A model generated the notes under the pieces. The model did no database searches. It worked only from the letters and a program-made list of their open reading frames with translations, and had not been told where the DNA came from. A stretch of DNA of 64,000 nucleotides, taken from contig NC_044553.1 in the NCBI RefSeq assembly GCF_007565055.1, forward strand, positions 124,084,978-124,148,977, given 5' to 3'. Each line of letters opens with the position of its first letter. Position 1 is the first letter of the stretch. Positions 10,861 to 22,035 of this stretch are shown piece by piece. This DNA comes from Rhinopithecus roxellana. Its lineage: Eukaryota; Chordata; Mammalia; Primates; Cercopithecidae. Position numbers and translations under genes: made by a program.

Positions 10861-11720
10861 CTGATCACTTAGCTCTGAATGAATGCAGCTGACAGCCAGC
10901 ATTCTCTGTCAGAATGGCTTTGTGTTTTGGCTCATTAAGGAGCTCCCAGCAACACTGAAAGAGGGAACATATCCTTAGGGGAAAATGGCCTCCAAAAGAA
11001 AGGCATTTTCTAATGATGGTGATAAAAGTGCAGAGAATATGAAGAGCCTAAGGATCCATAGCTAGGATATTGTAGATGTAGATAAATTAATCATTTATAA
11101 AATGAATGAACCTACTGCATGCCTTATATGAAAAGAAGGAAAAAACATCCTCATCATTTTTATAAACTGTATTTTTGCAGTCAGATAAATTCATAATCAA
11201 TATTATTCAGTGGTGATGTAGTATAAGGTTTATTTCATTAACAGAATATTTTAATAGCTTTATAAAATATAAAAGACTTTATTCCAATATTTATAGACTT
11301 GCTAAGGATCTCTGAAAAAGTCACTTGAAATTTCCAGTTATAATTTTAATATTTTAGGGAGGAAATTATATGCCTTCGTGCCATTTTTGGCCCTAAATTA
11401 GAGATTTATAAAGCTTTCAAGCTCTGTGCCTCATAAATGTTAAGGCTCTAGAGAGTCTTTTGAGCAGAACTCTTTTCCTTCTGTACTGAGGGAAGAAATA
11501 GAGTACATATGGTATGGGTTAAAGGGATAAAGACTGAGAGACTAGATGAGTAATACAAAATCGATGGAGAATGGAAAGGAATCAAATTGTGCCATCTCAC
11601 AAAGCTCAGGCTCACATAAATGTGCATGCATGAGAGAAAGGGGTCTGCCAGAATGGATGCTGCCGACCGTTTAGATGCATCTTTCAAAGTTCCAACAGGA
11701 GAATAGACTGTAAAACAAAG
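10861..11720. other. Unclassified AT-rich intergenic sequence
   Basis: No coding, RNA or named repeat feature recognised. AT-rich from 11040 to 11300. Confidence 0.4.
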
Positions 11721-12022
11721 GGTTGACTGGGTGGCGTGGCTCACGCCTTAATCCCAGCACTTTGGGAGGCCAAGGTGGGTGCATCACTTGAGGTCAGAAG
11801 TTCAAGACCAGCCTGGACAACATGGTGAAACCCCGTCTCTACTAAAAATACAAAAATTAGCCAGGCATGTTGGTGCACACCTATAATCCCAGTTACACAG
11901 GAGGCTGAGGCATGAGAATTGCATGAACCCAGGAGGTGGAGGTTGCAATGAGCTGAGATCGCGCCACTGCACTCCAGCCTGGGCAACAAAGCAAGACTTC
12001 GTCTCAAAAAAATAATGAAATT
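11721..12022 (+). mobile_element. AluS-type (+)
   Basis: Complete dimer with a slightly altered 5' end ('ggttgactgggtggcgtggctc') and an A-rich tail grading into (AATA)n. Confidence 0.92.
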
Positions 12023-12049
12023 ATATAAATAATAATAAAATAAAATAAA

Positions 12050-12700
12050 GCATACTTTTTTCCATCTTGAATGTGACTAAGACACAATACTTGTTAGAAT
12101 TCCGATTTTATCCTTATCATAGGTAGACACTGTGCTTAAAATACATTTTTTTAAAAGAGAGAGTGTCTGAAAAATCATACTCAATTAGTTTCAGACCCAG
12201 ACCAAGAATTGAAGTCTCTTGACTTTCAATACTCTGTTATATCTACACAATTCTTTCTCTGGTGAAGAAAACAGAATTCAGTAAGTATTTATTGAGTATT
12301 TTTTCATGCACAAGGTACTGTGGTAGGTGCTTGGGGTGAGCATGGGGAATATGTGCAGATGACTTCTTGAGTCATGGTTCCTGCCCTCATGGGGCTCACA
12401 CTGGACTTGTGAAGACAGAATACAAATACAGGCAGGCTTTACTTCTCGTGGTTCTGATTAAGCATGAAATGAACTCATTTACCATGGTTTCATTAAATAA
12501 CTCTCCCAACAACACGGTTCAAATTACAGTTACCATGGCATATTAACTGTGGGTCACTGCATGGAGTACAAATTGGGCTGCTAGCTCTTCAGTCCACAAA
12601 TCACTATGTAAGTAACAGATGTGTACCACAATCAGTTACCAATCATGACATTTCTCCCAACACCTGCAGTGCTTGGTGACCAATCGCAGCAAGTTCTTTC
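12050..12700. other. Intergenic, possible MIR/L2-type patch
   Basis: 12270-12420 has the wording of an old SINE/LINE ('aagtatttattgagtatttt', 'caaggtactgtggtaggtgc', 'cctgccctcatggggctcac'). 12430-12700 may be the left part of the DNA-transposon relic continuing after the Alu. No gene seen. Confidence 0.4.
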
Positions 12701-12717
12701 AAAATCTGCAGTGATTT

Positions 12718-13028
12718 GGGCTGGGCGCGGTGGCTCAAGCCTGTAATCCCAGCACTTTGGGAGGCCGAGACGGGCGGATCACGAAGTCAGGAGATCGAGA
12801 CCATCCTGGCTAACACAGTGAAACCCCGTCTCTACTAAAAAATACAAAAAAAAAACTAGCCAGGCGTGGTGGCGGGCGCCTGTAGTCCCAGCTACTCGGG
12901 AAGCTGAGGCAGGAGAATGGTGTAAACCTGGGAGGCGGAGCTTGCAGTAAGCTGAGATCCGGCCACTGCACTCCAGCCTGGGCGACACAGCGAGACTCCG
13001 TCTCAAAAAAAAAAAAAAAAAAAAAAAA
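12718..13028 (+). mobile_element. AluY, Old World monkey type (+)
   Basis: Low-divergence Alu with the cercopithecid-type 5' 'gggctgggcgcggtggctcaagcctg' and 'gagatccggccactgcactcc'. The target-site duplication aaaatctgcagtgattt is present at 12701-12717 and after the poly(A) at about 13027-13043. Confidence 0.95.
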
Positions 13029-13043
13029 AATCTGCAGTGATTT

Positions 13044-13560
13044 GTCAGTGTGCATCTGTCATTCAATTCATGCACTGCCAGCAAAGTGTGTCGTTGTGCT
13101 GCCTCTGTGATTCTCAGTGATAAACCCTGGTGGCATTTTATAAAAACAGATAATCAGGAGGTCAAATTGGTCAACAAAGATGAAAGTACACCAAAGAAAC
13201 ACAAAGTGTTAAAGATGGAGGTGAAATTTGAATGGGATGTAAATGGAGTTATAGAAGAAATAGCTGACCATGTGAATGTTGACCCTGTCACCTTTGGAGA
13301 AACTCTAGATATACAACCAGAAGGACTTATTGACAATAAACTTACAGACGTAAATGAGGGAAAAGATCATGACAAAAAGAATGAAGAAGATACCCCAGAG
13401 GAAGTAACTCTAGCACACACACACACAAAATGGTGGTGGTGGGGAAACACTTGAAGTTAACGGAACTCTCAGATATATTTTACGACATTGAAAGCACAAA
13501 GGGGAAAATGATGTTGGAAGTGATGCAAACTTAGAAAAGAGTATGGCAATTCACGAAGGC
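13044..13560 (+). pseudogene. Possible Tigger/pogo-type transposase C-terminal relic
   Basis: An open frame of 134 codons (13050-13454) has an acidic, Leu/Glu-patterned stretch (residues about 69-100, IEEIADHVNVD onward). It aligns by eye with the C-terminal segment after the DDE domain in Tigger transposases, where the family has a repeated E-L-L/E-E-L-T-N-E-E-L pattern. It then runs into a (CA)n tract and terminates. I see no catalytic residues or DNA-binding domain, so it would be a non-functional relic. The similarity is weak, and an unrelated degraded gene copy cannot be excluded. An AluY interrupts its left side. Confidence 0.35.
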
Positions 13561-13787
13561 ATAAACAAATATCAGTTTTACTATTCCTTTTCATTTTCCT
13601 ATTGTTTATAACTGCCAGTAAAAGAGATTTTAATGTTTTTACAAGCATTAGAATGTATCATTGAAAAATCGTATTTTCCCATTGATTATTAATATTTCTT
13701 GGCATGGTTTCAGATTGCATGGTGATTTTTATAGTTCCACGGTACCATGCAAAGTGAATATTACCTGTATATGAATAATTAAGTCAT

Positions 13788-13926
13788 AAGCTGTGTGTGG
13801 TGGCTCATGCCTGTAGTCTCAGCTACTTGAAAGGCTGAGGTGGGAGGATCACTTGAGGCCAGGAGTTTGAGACCAGCCCCAGCAATATAGCAAGACCCTG
13901 TCTCTACAAAAATAAAATAAAATAAA
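13788..13926 (+). mobile_element. Free left Alu monomer (FLAM-like, +)
   Basis: Only one Alu arm is present, from 'aagctgtgtgtggtggctcatgcctgtagtc' to '...accctgtctctacaaaaat', followed by an (AATAA)n tail. A monomer with this structure is either a FLAM fossil or a right-arm-truncated Alu. Confidence 0.75.
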
Positions 13927-14039
13927 TTATAGGTTATAAAATAAGACATCATGATACTATAGAACGGTTTCAAAGCAACATATGACACATTGCCAGTTAA
14001 TTTTTATAGATAGTAATTTCCCTAAGAGGTCAAGGGAGA

Positions 14040-14100
14040 GAGAGATCATCATCATCATATCTATGATGATGAGATGATGATAATAATGATGATGATGGGA
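14040..14100. repeat. (ATC/GAT)n imperfect palindromic microsatellite
   Basis: A run of atc units (14047-14058) is followed by a run of gat/gatgat units (14063-14098). The two arms can pair into a hairpin. Confidence 0.8.
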
Positions 14101-14543
14101 GAGAACTGGGATGGGCTTTGGAGTTTCCAATTTGGACAGACCCAGTGAAAGAAAGGTAGCATTCTAGGAGAGTGGGCAGATGTTTATAGCAGCCCATATA
14201 ATATTACTGCCATGAATGATGTCAGTAAGACAGATTACTTAACTGTGGAATTTCAAGCATCTTTTTTTTTTTTGACAAATTGCTTTATATCAAAGTGTGT
14301 GCCTAAAAAGTGTTTCTCAAGCCATGCATGCTCAGATTACAAAGATTGTGGAATGAAGCACAGAAAATTTGGCTCAACAAACTGAATTGTGCTATGGGCA
14401 CCTTCTGTCACCAGCTGTATAGAGGTCACCCTCACCTTTACCCTGAGTGGAATGTCGCCTCTCGGGTGTTAAGAAGCCTTCCATAAGTTATCTCCAGCAA
14501 TATTATTAATCACTTATTTTATGGCTTTACAGTTTATTTGTGC
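14101..14543. other. Unclassified intergenic sequence
   Basis: No gene or named repeat recognised. Confidence 0.35.
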
Positions 14544-14848
14544 CTTTTTTTTTTTTTTTTTTTGAGATGGAGTCTTGCTCTGTGGCCCAGGCTGGAGTGC
14601 AGTGGCCGGATCTCAGCTCACTGCAAGCTCCGCCTCCTGGGTTTTTACACCATTCTCCTGCCTCAGCCTCCCGAGTAGCTGGGACTACAGGTGCCCACCA
14701 CCTCGCCTGGCTAGTTTTTTGTATTTTTTTAGTAGAGACGGGCTTTCACCATGTTAGCCAGGATGGTCTCGATCTCCTGACCTCGTGATCCGCCCGTCTC
14801 GGCCTCCCAAAGTGCTGGGATTACAGGCTTGAGCCACCGCGCCCGGCC
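14544..14848 (-). mobile_element. AluY, Old World monkey type (-)
   Basis: Antisense AluY with 'gtggccggatctcagctcactgcaagctccgcctcc' and the end 'ggcttgagccaccgcgcccggcc'. Imperfect target-site copies 'tatttgtgccttt' and 'tatttgtgctttt' flank it. Confidence 0.95.
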
Positions 14849-14849
14849 G

Positions 14850-16140
14850 TATTTGTGCTTTTAATATAAAAACATAGAGATGGCTAGGAAGGTTGGGAGC
14901 TGAGGCACCTGGAGAGCTGATGCTTTGCCTAAAGGGCAGGGCTGCTGCTCGGCTCTTGGAAACATAGGGACAGTACTGTGAGATCCATTAAAGTTTTTAA
15001 AGGAAGTCATAACTGTTGGCTTAATATGAAGTTTTCGAACTTGAAAAAGTTGACTCAAACTTTTAAAACATATATCTTCTAGCAGGGTAAATGGCCTGTC
15101 CCTGTGACTGATCTGGCTGCCAGTTTGTAACTGCTTTGTAAGACAACGGTGCTGTCTTACACACAGTGTTCATCTAATTTGGACAAAGTAGGGATTATAA
15201 TGCAGTTGTTATGATCAATTTTCACATGAGGAAATAGGCTTATGGAGCTTAAGTAACTTGTCCAAGGAAGCACTGGTGTTAGGTAGTGGACCCAGGAAAC
15301 TGATGCCTAATTTGATGCTTTTTCTCCTCTAGATCAGCTTCTTAAAGTTTGCTCTATCAACTGTGAGAATCAAATGAAAACCTCAACCACCAGCCCTCAG
15401 AAGGCCCTGGACCAGGGGAGTTCTAGGGAACTGGGAAGCAGAACCTCATGGTATGTCTCTTTAGAGCATCACCATTGTGACCAATTTGAATCCATCTCTA
15501 TCCTTATTAGTCTAAATGAATAGATGGTCAGTACAGCCTTCAAGTAATCCTGCATCATTATTATTTCTCTTACCAAAGCTTTCTGTGCACGCTCAGCAGC
15601 AATACATTTGAGCCTATCTTCCCTGACGTCCTGTGATGCACGTTGCCTATTAAGTTCATAGTCACATGATTTAACATTCAGTAGAGCTGAGAATATGGTT
15701 TAAAAATCCTCTTAAGAAAAATGATTGGCTTACTATCAACATGTTCTAAAAAGATGAACATTCCCTGCATGGAGATGGGATGAGGAAGTACCCTTGGAGT
15801 GGGTCAAGATTTTAGGTCACTTCAACAATGGATGAACAGAAGCCTCAAAATTTGTTACCATACATTTAGTAGTTTTAGTTTGAAATTTTTAAAACAGATA
15901 TCATCTTAGTGATAAAATATCTCATCAGTGCAATGATAAAATAGCTTTAAACCTGTCATGACCTGATGAACCCTCAAGCAAAACTAGCTGCAAAATGTTC
16001 TCTTAAATAACTGACTAAATAAAATTTCTGAATCAGTATTATTATTACTTGTAAGCCAGTTAAATAACGGGCGGTGGCCCAAAATGATGATTTTAGAATA
16101 CTTAATCTGTAGTTAAACATAATTTGTTATTAGAAAGTTA
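14850..16140. other. Intergenic with an embedded MIR SINE
   Basis: 15215-15315 carries the MIR core pattern ('ttcacatgaggaaataggct', 'cttaagtaacttgtccaaggaagc', 'gtggacccaggaaactgatgcc') in + orientation. Elsewhere no gene, RNA gene or named repeat was recognised. Confidence 0.5.
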
Positions 16141-16325
16141 CAAGTCACAACAATAATGACATAACCCCCACACACCTACTAGAATGGCTGACATCCAACA
16201 ACCAACTATACCAACTGCTAGAGGGGATGTGGAGCCACAGGAATGCCAGTTCATTGGTGGGAATGCAAAAATGGTGCAGCCACTTTGGAAGAGAGTTTGC
16301 GCTTTCTTACAAAACTAAACCTAGT

Positions 16326-16615
16326 CTTTTTCTTTTTTCTGAGACAGTGGTCTCACTCTGTTGTCCCGGCTGGAGTGCAGTGGTGTGATCTTAGCTTACT
16401 GCAACCTCTGCCTCCCAGGCTCTCCATCCTCAGCCTCCTTAGTATCTGGGACTACAGGGTGCATGCCACGATGCCTGGCTAATTTTTGTACATTTTGGAA
16501 ACACAGGGTTTCATTATGCTCCCCAGGCTGGCCTTGAACTCCGGGACTCAAGCAATCCACACTCCTCGGCCTCCCAAAATGCCGGGATTACAGACATGAG
16601 CCACTGTGCCCAGCC
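16326..16615 (-). mobile_element. Alu (-) inside L1
   Basis: Antisense, diverged Alu ('ctgagacagtggtctcactctgttgtcccggc'). Target-site copies of about 'ctaaacctagtc' and 'ctaaacacagtc' adjoin it. Confidence 0.9.
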
Positions 16616-16871
16616 TAAACACAGTCTTACTATCAGATTCAGCAATCACACTCAGGTGATTTGAAACTGAACTGATTTGGAAGCATATGTCCATACATAA
16701 ACCAGCATGCCAATGTTTATAGCAGCTCCATTCATAATGGTCCAAAATTAGAAGCAACCAATATATCCTTCAATAGGTGAATGGAGGAACAAACTATAGT
16801 ACATTCATACAATAGAATATTATTCAGCAACTAGAACTGAGCTATCAAGCCACACGAAGTTATGGATGAAT

Positions 16872-17170
16872 CTTTTTTTTTTTTTTTTGAGACGGAGTTT
16901 TGTTCTTTTTGCTCAGGCTAGAGTGCAATGGGGTGATCTCGGCTCACTGCAACCTCTGCCTCCTGGGTTCAAGCAATTCTCCTGCCTTAGCCTCCTGAGT
17001 AGCTGGGATGACAGGCATGCACCACCAGGCCCGGCTAATTTTGTATTTTTAGTAGAGATGGGGTTTCTCCATGTTGGTCAGGCTGGTCTCGAACTCCTGA
17101 CCTCAGATGATCCACCTGCCTCAGCCTCCCAAAGTGCTGGGATTACAGGCATGAGCCACTGCACCCGACC
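16872..17170 (-). mobile_element. AluS-type (-) inside L1
   Basis: Complete antisense dimer. The L1 word 'gttatggatgaatctt' (before) and 'gttgtggatgaatctt' (after) is the target-site duplication. Confidence 0.93.
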
Positions 17171-17485
17171 CTAGTTGTGGATGAATCTTAAATGCATATT
17201 GCTAAATGAAAGAAGCTAGTCTGAAAAAGCAATATACTGTATGAGTTCAACTATATGACATTCTGGAAAAAGCAAGCGACAGAGACAGTAAACAGATCAG
17301 TGTTTGCCAAGAAGTTAGAAGTTGGGGGTATGATTGAATAGGTGAAGCGCAGGGAATTTTTTTGTGTGTGTATGATTGGTACTATAACGGTGTATACAAG
17401 GATGTGGCAAAACCCTATGGGGGATTTCTATGAACTTTACAGTGCAGAGTGCAAACCTTAATCAGGAAAATTTAAAAAAAATTAG

Positions 17486-17798
17486 GAGCCAGGTGCTGTG
17501 GCTCACGCCTGTAATCCCAGCACTTTGGGAGGCTAAGATGCGAGGAGCATCTGAGGTCAGGAGTTCAAGACCAGCCTGGTCAGCATGGTGAAAGCCCGTC
17601 TCTACTAAAAAATACAAAAATTAGCTGGGCATGGTGGCGGGCGCCTGTAATCCCAGCTACTCGGGAAGCTGAGGCAGGGACAATTGCTTGAACCTAGGAA
17701 GCGGAGGTTGCAGTAAGCCGAGATCACACCACTGCACTCCAGCCTGAATGACAGAGCAAGACTCTGTTAAAAAAATTGTAAAAAATAAAAATAAAAAA
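17486..17798 (+). mobile_element. Alu (+)
   Basis: Complete diverged dimer inserted at the A-rich end of the L1M. Copies of 'aaaaaattagga' and 'aaataattagga' flank it. The tail has evolved to mixed A/T. Confidence 0.92.
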
Positions 17799-17799
17799 T

Positions 17800-18863
17800 A
17801 ATTAGGATGTTGGGGAACCCAGGATGAGAGGCAGAATGTGACAGAAGGATCTAAATGTACTACAAATGTATGGAACAATCTTGTTGAAGGAGATGAGGAA
17901 TAAAATGCTGGCTTAGGTATCTTTGGAAATGAATGACTAAAGGCACAGGAACTGTACATACACACTCTACTCTAGCTGACAAAGTTGTGCCCCATAGGAA
18001 TATGGGCTAACAATTCTGAAACTACTGTACCCGTATACTGGGATTAAATAATTAACTAAAATAAGTAAATGATGGAAGCTAGGCTCCTCACTGCAGTCGT
18101 GGGAGATTCCAGATAAGCAAGGAGAGGAGTCTGGAAAGATCTATGTGGTAATGGATTAGAGGTGAAGCCTTCAGTAGGAACTCATGCTTCTCAATATAGT
18201 TGCAGGTGATTACACACAGCATTATATATATGCACAGGTATATCTATAAATGGTTACATATAGAATTATAGATGCAGACAGTTACATTAAAAGTAATGGC
18301 AAAACCACAATTACTTTTGCACCAACCTAATATATTTTGCTCTTCTGCCAGCTGAGCAGGCCTACAAGCAATGAAGCAACGACTCCCCAGTAGCAAAGAG
18401 CATACCTACTGTTCAGAGCTTGGTTTCTAATACCATTTTCAGTAGAAGGAACCAGGGCTTTTTGGAGAAAGGCTGAACCTCGCACTTAGGTTGGAAATAT
18501 ACAGGATAAGCCAGGAGCATCTTTTAGTGCCAGAAAATAAGGAAGCACTCACAAAATAAATTCCCATAATGATGGGGTTATGTTAACAGGACACATAGGC
18601 CAACTGAAAGAGCTCCCAATGTCCAAAGAACAATTTGAACACCAAAATAAAGGAGGCTATCACCCAAAACATAAATATCCATGAGACCATATTTACATAA
18701 ATAAATATATGTCCAAAATACCCTTCAATAGGTGAATGAAGGATAGATGAATTTATATAAATAAATAGTCCAGTGAATGAGTAAAGACACATTGAAGAAG
18801 AGGCAGAAGAACTTCAATCTATGTAGCTGCTCTTAAGAAGGTGAAGCATAGATAAGAATTTAG
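17800..18863. other. Intergenic, mostly unclassified
   Basis: No gene recognised. It contains the MADE1 relic at about 18284-18330 and an AT-rich stretch around 18660-18790. Confidence 0.4.
18284..18330. mobile_element. MADE1 (mariner MITE) half-element
   Basis: The wording 'acattaaaagtaatggcaaa' followed by 'accacaattacttttgcacc' and 'aaccta' is the central and right half of the 80-bp MADE1 palindromic element (Hsmar1-derived). The left half is missing or destroyed, so the hairpin from which miR-548 genes arise cannot form here. Confidence 0.85.
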
Positions 18864-19170
18864 GGCCGGGCGCGGTGGCTCAAGCCTGTAATCTCAGCAC
18901 TTGGGAGGCCGAGACGGGTGGATCACGAGGTCAGGAGATCGAGACCATCCTGGCTAACACGGTGAAACCCCGTCTCTATTAAAAATACAAAAAACTAGCC
19001 GGGCGAGGTGGCGGCGCCTGTAGTCCCAGCTACTCGGGAGGCTGAGGCAGGAGAATGGCGTGAACCCGGGAGGCGGAGCTTGCAGTGAGCTGAGATCTGG
19101 CCACTGCACTCCAGCCTGGGCGACAGAGTGAGACTCCATCTCAAAAAAAAAAAAAAAAAAAAAAAAAAAA
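18864..19170 (+). mobile_element. AluY, Old World monkey type (+)
   Basis: Low-divergence AluY ('ggccgggcgcggtggctcaagcctg', 'ctagccgggcgaggtggcgg') with a 28-base poly(A). The target-site word 'aagaatttag' occurs on both sides. Confidence 0.95.
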
Positions 19171-19504
19171 GAATTTAGATAAGGAATGCCCGAGAAGCTG
19201 ACACACCACAAGGAGCTGTAGGAGACGCGACAACTAATTATACTGTGGACGTGTGTTCCGGATGGCATCCCAAAAAGAACATTAGGGAGAAAAACTGAGG
19301 AATTCTGCACCAGGTATGGATTCCAGTGAATAATAATACGTCAGTATTGTTTCATTGATTGTGACAAATCTAACAGATTAACGTAAGATGTTAATAATAA
19401 TAGGGGAAAATGGGTGTGGAATATTTGGGAACTCTATGCTACTTCAATAATTATTCTGTAATTCTATAGCTGCCCTAAAACGCAAAAGCTTATTTTATTT
19501 TAGC
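19171..19504. other. Unclassified intergenic sequence
   Basis: No gene or named repeat recognised. Confidence 0.35.
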
Positions 19505-20074
19505 TTTGAGACGGAGTCTCACTCTGCCGCCCAGGCAGGAGTGCAGTGGCCTGAACTCAGCTCACTGCAACCTCCGCCTCCCAGGTTCAAGAGAGTCTCC
19601 TGCCTCAGACCCCTCTTCCACTGGGATTACAGGTGTGCGCCACCACGCCTGGCTAATCTTTATTTTTATTTATTCATTTATTTTTTTGAGATGGAGTCTT
19701 GCTCTGTCGCCCGGGCTGGAGTGCGGTGGCGCCATCTCTGCTCACTGCAAGCTCCGCCTCCCGGGTTTACCCCATTCTCCTGCCTCAGCCTCCCGAGTAG
19801 CTGGGACTACAGGCGCCGCCACCACGCCCGGCTAGTTTTTTTGTATTCTTTAGTAGAGACAGGGTTTCACTGTGTTAACCAGGATGGTCTTGATCTCCTG
19901 ACCTCGTGATCCGCCCGCCTCGGCCTCCCAAAGTGGCTAATTTTTAAATTTTTAGTAGAGAGGGAGCTTCATCTCACTGGCCATGCTGATCTCCAATTCC
20001 TGACCTCAAGTGATTTGCCCACCTTGGCCTCCCAAAGTGCTGGGATTACAGGTGTGAACTACTGTGCCCGGCCC
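19505..20074 (-). mobile_element. Alu (-) split by a nested Alu
   Basis: The outer antisense Alu runs 19505-19680 and resumes at 19936-20074. The break lies in the mid-Alu A-rich linker after 'cgcctggctaat', which is the usual target for a second Alu. It ends with 'gtgcccggcc'. Confidence 0.9.
19681..19935 (-). mobile_element. 5'-truncated AluY (-) nested in an Alu
   Basis: AluY-type sequence from the poly(T) and 'gagatggagtcttgctc' to 'ggcctcccaaagtg', lacking the last roughly 35 bases that form the Alu 5' end. The host Alu word 'gctaatctttat' or 'gctaatttttaa' is repeated at both edges as the target-site duplication. Simple 5' truncation during retroposition explains it. Confidence 0.88.
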
Positions 20075-20640
20075 CACAAAATTTTATTTCTTAAAAAGCA
20101 AATCAGATTGCATCATCCTCTGCTTAAAGCCCTTTCAGTCATTCACTCATTCAAAAAATTCATGAGTGACTCCTATGTTCTGGCCACTGGGTACGTTGCT
20201 GAGGATGTAATTACCAGCAAAGAAAACATGGACTCTTACAGTTTAATAGGGGAGATGAGATCTATTGCACCTCTGGAGAAGAGGTCCAAGGAGCTGGCAG
20301 AGCCTGTACAGGGACCTGACCAGGTTAGGAGCACAGGGGAAGCTGTTCCAGGTGAGAGTTGGGACATATGTCAGGGAGGAAGCTCCCACACGCTAGGAAA
20401 TTTGTAAAAGCCAAGGTGGTTAGGGGAGAACAGTGGGAGGTGAGGCCACCAGGATTGGCAGGACCCATTAGGGGGACTAATAGACCTTATTCAGGATCCT
20501 GGCTTGTCCCAAGAGTGATGAGAACCACAGTTTATCCCCCCATCTGTTTCAATCATATGAGTCTAGAGATACAGCCTGTTTTGCTCATGGCTACATCCTT
20601 ACCACCTAGCAAAAGGTCAGGAAGAAATTTTGATTTCCTT
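20075..20640. other. Unclassified intergenic sequence
   Basis: Overlapping short open frames with no domain. 20100-20240 has the flavour of an old MIR/L2-type repeat ('tgagtgactcctatgttctggccactgg'). No gene supported. Confidence 0.35.
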
Positions 20641-21010
20641 TTTTTTAACCTTTTTGGAAAATGAGTATAGATGCGCTAGAAGTTGCAAAAAAATGTGCAG
20701 GAAAGTCCTCTGTACCCTTCATCCAGTTTCCCCCACCATAACATCTTGTATAACTATAGTATAATATCAAAACTGAGACACTAACATTGATACAATCCAT
20801 AAAGCTTATTCAGATTTCAGCAGTTTCATATGTATTTATTTGTGTGTATATAGTTCTATGCAATTCTGCCACATTTGCAGATTTGTGTAACCAGTATCTT
20901 GATTGTGGAATTCATGTAACAGTATCTTGATTGAGGAATCAAGATACTGTTCCATCACTGCAAGCCACACCCACCACACCCTTCCTTAACAAACATTATT
21001 ATGATTCCCT
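20641..21010 (-). mobile_element. Old L1 3'-UTR fragment (-)
   Basis: The stretch 'cataacatcttgtataactatagtataatatcaaaactgag' through 'agttctatgcaattctgccacat' and 'ttccatcactgcaagccacaccc' is the reverse complement of a common old L1 3' UTR. A local inverted duplication lies at 20891-20951 (see findings). Confidence 0.65.
20918..20951. repeat. Perfect 15-bp hairpin with 4-base loop
   Basis: Arms aacagtatcttgatt and aatcaagatactgtt are exact reverse complements around the loop gagg. An extra copy of cagtatcttgatt lies just upstream at about 20892-20904, so one L1-derived word exists twice forward and once reversed. Confidence 0.95.
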
Positions 21011-21603
21011 GGCAACCCTATGTCCCCTCTATATACATTATATTGATAATTGACATGCACAGACAGACCTGACCCCATGTGAAAAGCATTCCCTGTTTTT
21101 GATGCATAAAGTAGATTGGAGGAGGCAAGGACAAATATGAGAATATCAGCCAAGGGAAGAAACGATAGTCAAAGGGTGAACGTTGTTGAGTGAGCAAGCT
21201 GGAAGTCATGGACAGGGCATGGGCTGTTTGTGAATTTACTGTTTTGGAGGTAGAACAGCTTCTGGTGAAGACAAAATCCTAGGTGTGCCTGTGGGAGGGG
21301 GCAGCTGACATGGAGTGGATTGGGACATAGAGAGGAGTCAAGAGGCTGTCACTGGTCAGGGAGTTGTCGCAGGGATGTTGAAGTTACTCAGGGTGGTGCA
21401 GGCTTGAGTGGAGAAGCTATCAGGAATAAATGGGGGCATACCAGCCACCGAGAGCAGAGAATAGAATGGGGGATTTTGCCCTGACATTAGCTTGTTAACT
21501 GGCACAGGAGGTGAGCCAGGTGACACAGTGGGACAGTATGTTATAGCTAAATGGCAGGCTGTAACTATACATATGACATAGTTATAGAAACATAGACACA
21601 AGG
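21011..21603. other. Unclassified intergenic sequence
   Basis: No gene or named repeat recognised. Confidence 0.35.
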
Positions 21604-21885
21604 GGCCGGTTGTGGTGGCTCACGCCTATAATCCCAGCACTTTGGGAGGCCAAGGCGGGCTGATCATGAGATCAGGAGATCGAGACCATCCTGACTAACA
21701 CGGTGAAACCCTGTCTCTACTAAAAATGCAAAAACATTAGCCTGGCGTGGTGGCCCGTGCCTGTAGTCCCAGCTAGTCTGGAGGCTGAGGCAGGAGAATG
21801 GCGTGAACCCAGGAGGTGGAGCTTGCAGTGAGCCGAGATCGCGCCCTTGCCCTCCAGCCTGGGCGACAGAGCGAGACTCCATCTC

Positions 21886-21916
<31 letters not shown>

Positions 21917-21930
21917 AAAGAAAGAAAAAG
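21604..21930 (+). mobile_element. AluY (+) with long poly(A)
   Basis: AluY-like element with a tail of over 30 A plus (AAAG) units. The target-site word 'gaaacatagacacaag' (21587-21602) is repeated as 'gaaacagagacacaag' after the tail. Confidence 0.94.
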
Positions 21931-22035
21931 GAAACAGAGACACAAGAGACAAACAGAAGGAAAGTTCTAGAGCAGTGCTAGTAAAGTAACAGATCTGGAC
22001 TGAAGAGAGATTTGCTATGGTTCTAATGTGTCCTC

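Larger units (their letters stand above)
16142..17484 (+). mobile_element. L1M 3' part (+), interrupted by two Alus
   Basis: 16142-16320, 16616-16871 and 17171-17484 are consecutive pieces of L1 ORF2 3' end and 3' UTR in + orientation. Around 16240-16320 the translation reads like the L1 stretch ECKNGAATLEESLRFLTKLN. 16760-16860 contains the block 'ggtgaatggaggaacaaactatagtacattcatacaatagaatattattcagc', from the ORF2/UTR boundary. Non-functional. Confidence 0.85.

Noticed and set aside
12718..13028. Alu as a 7SL RNA gene
   Set aside because: It has the dimeric Alu structure with a poly(A) tail and target-site duplication. There is no 7SL-specific S domain here or elsewhere in the window.
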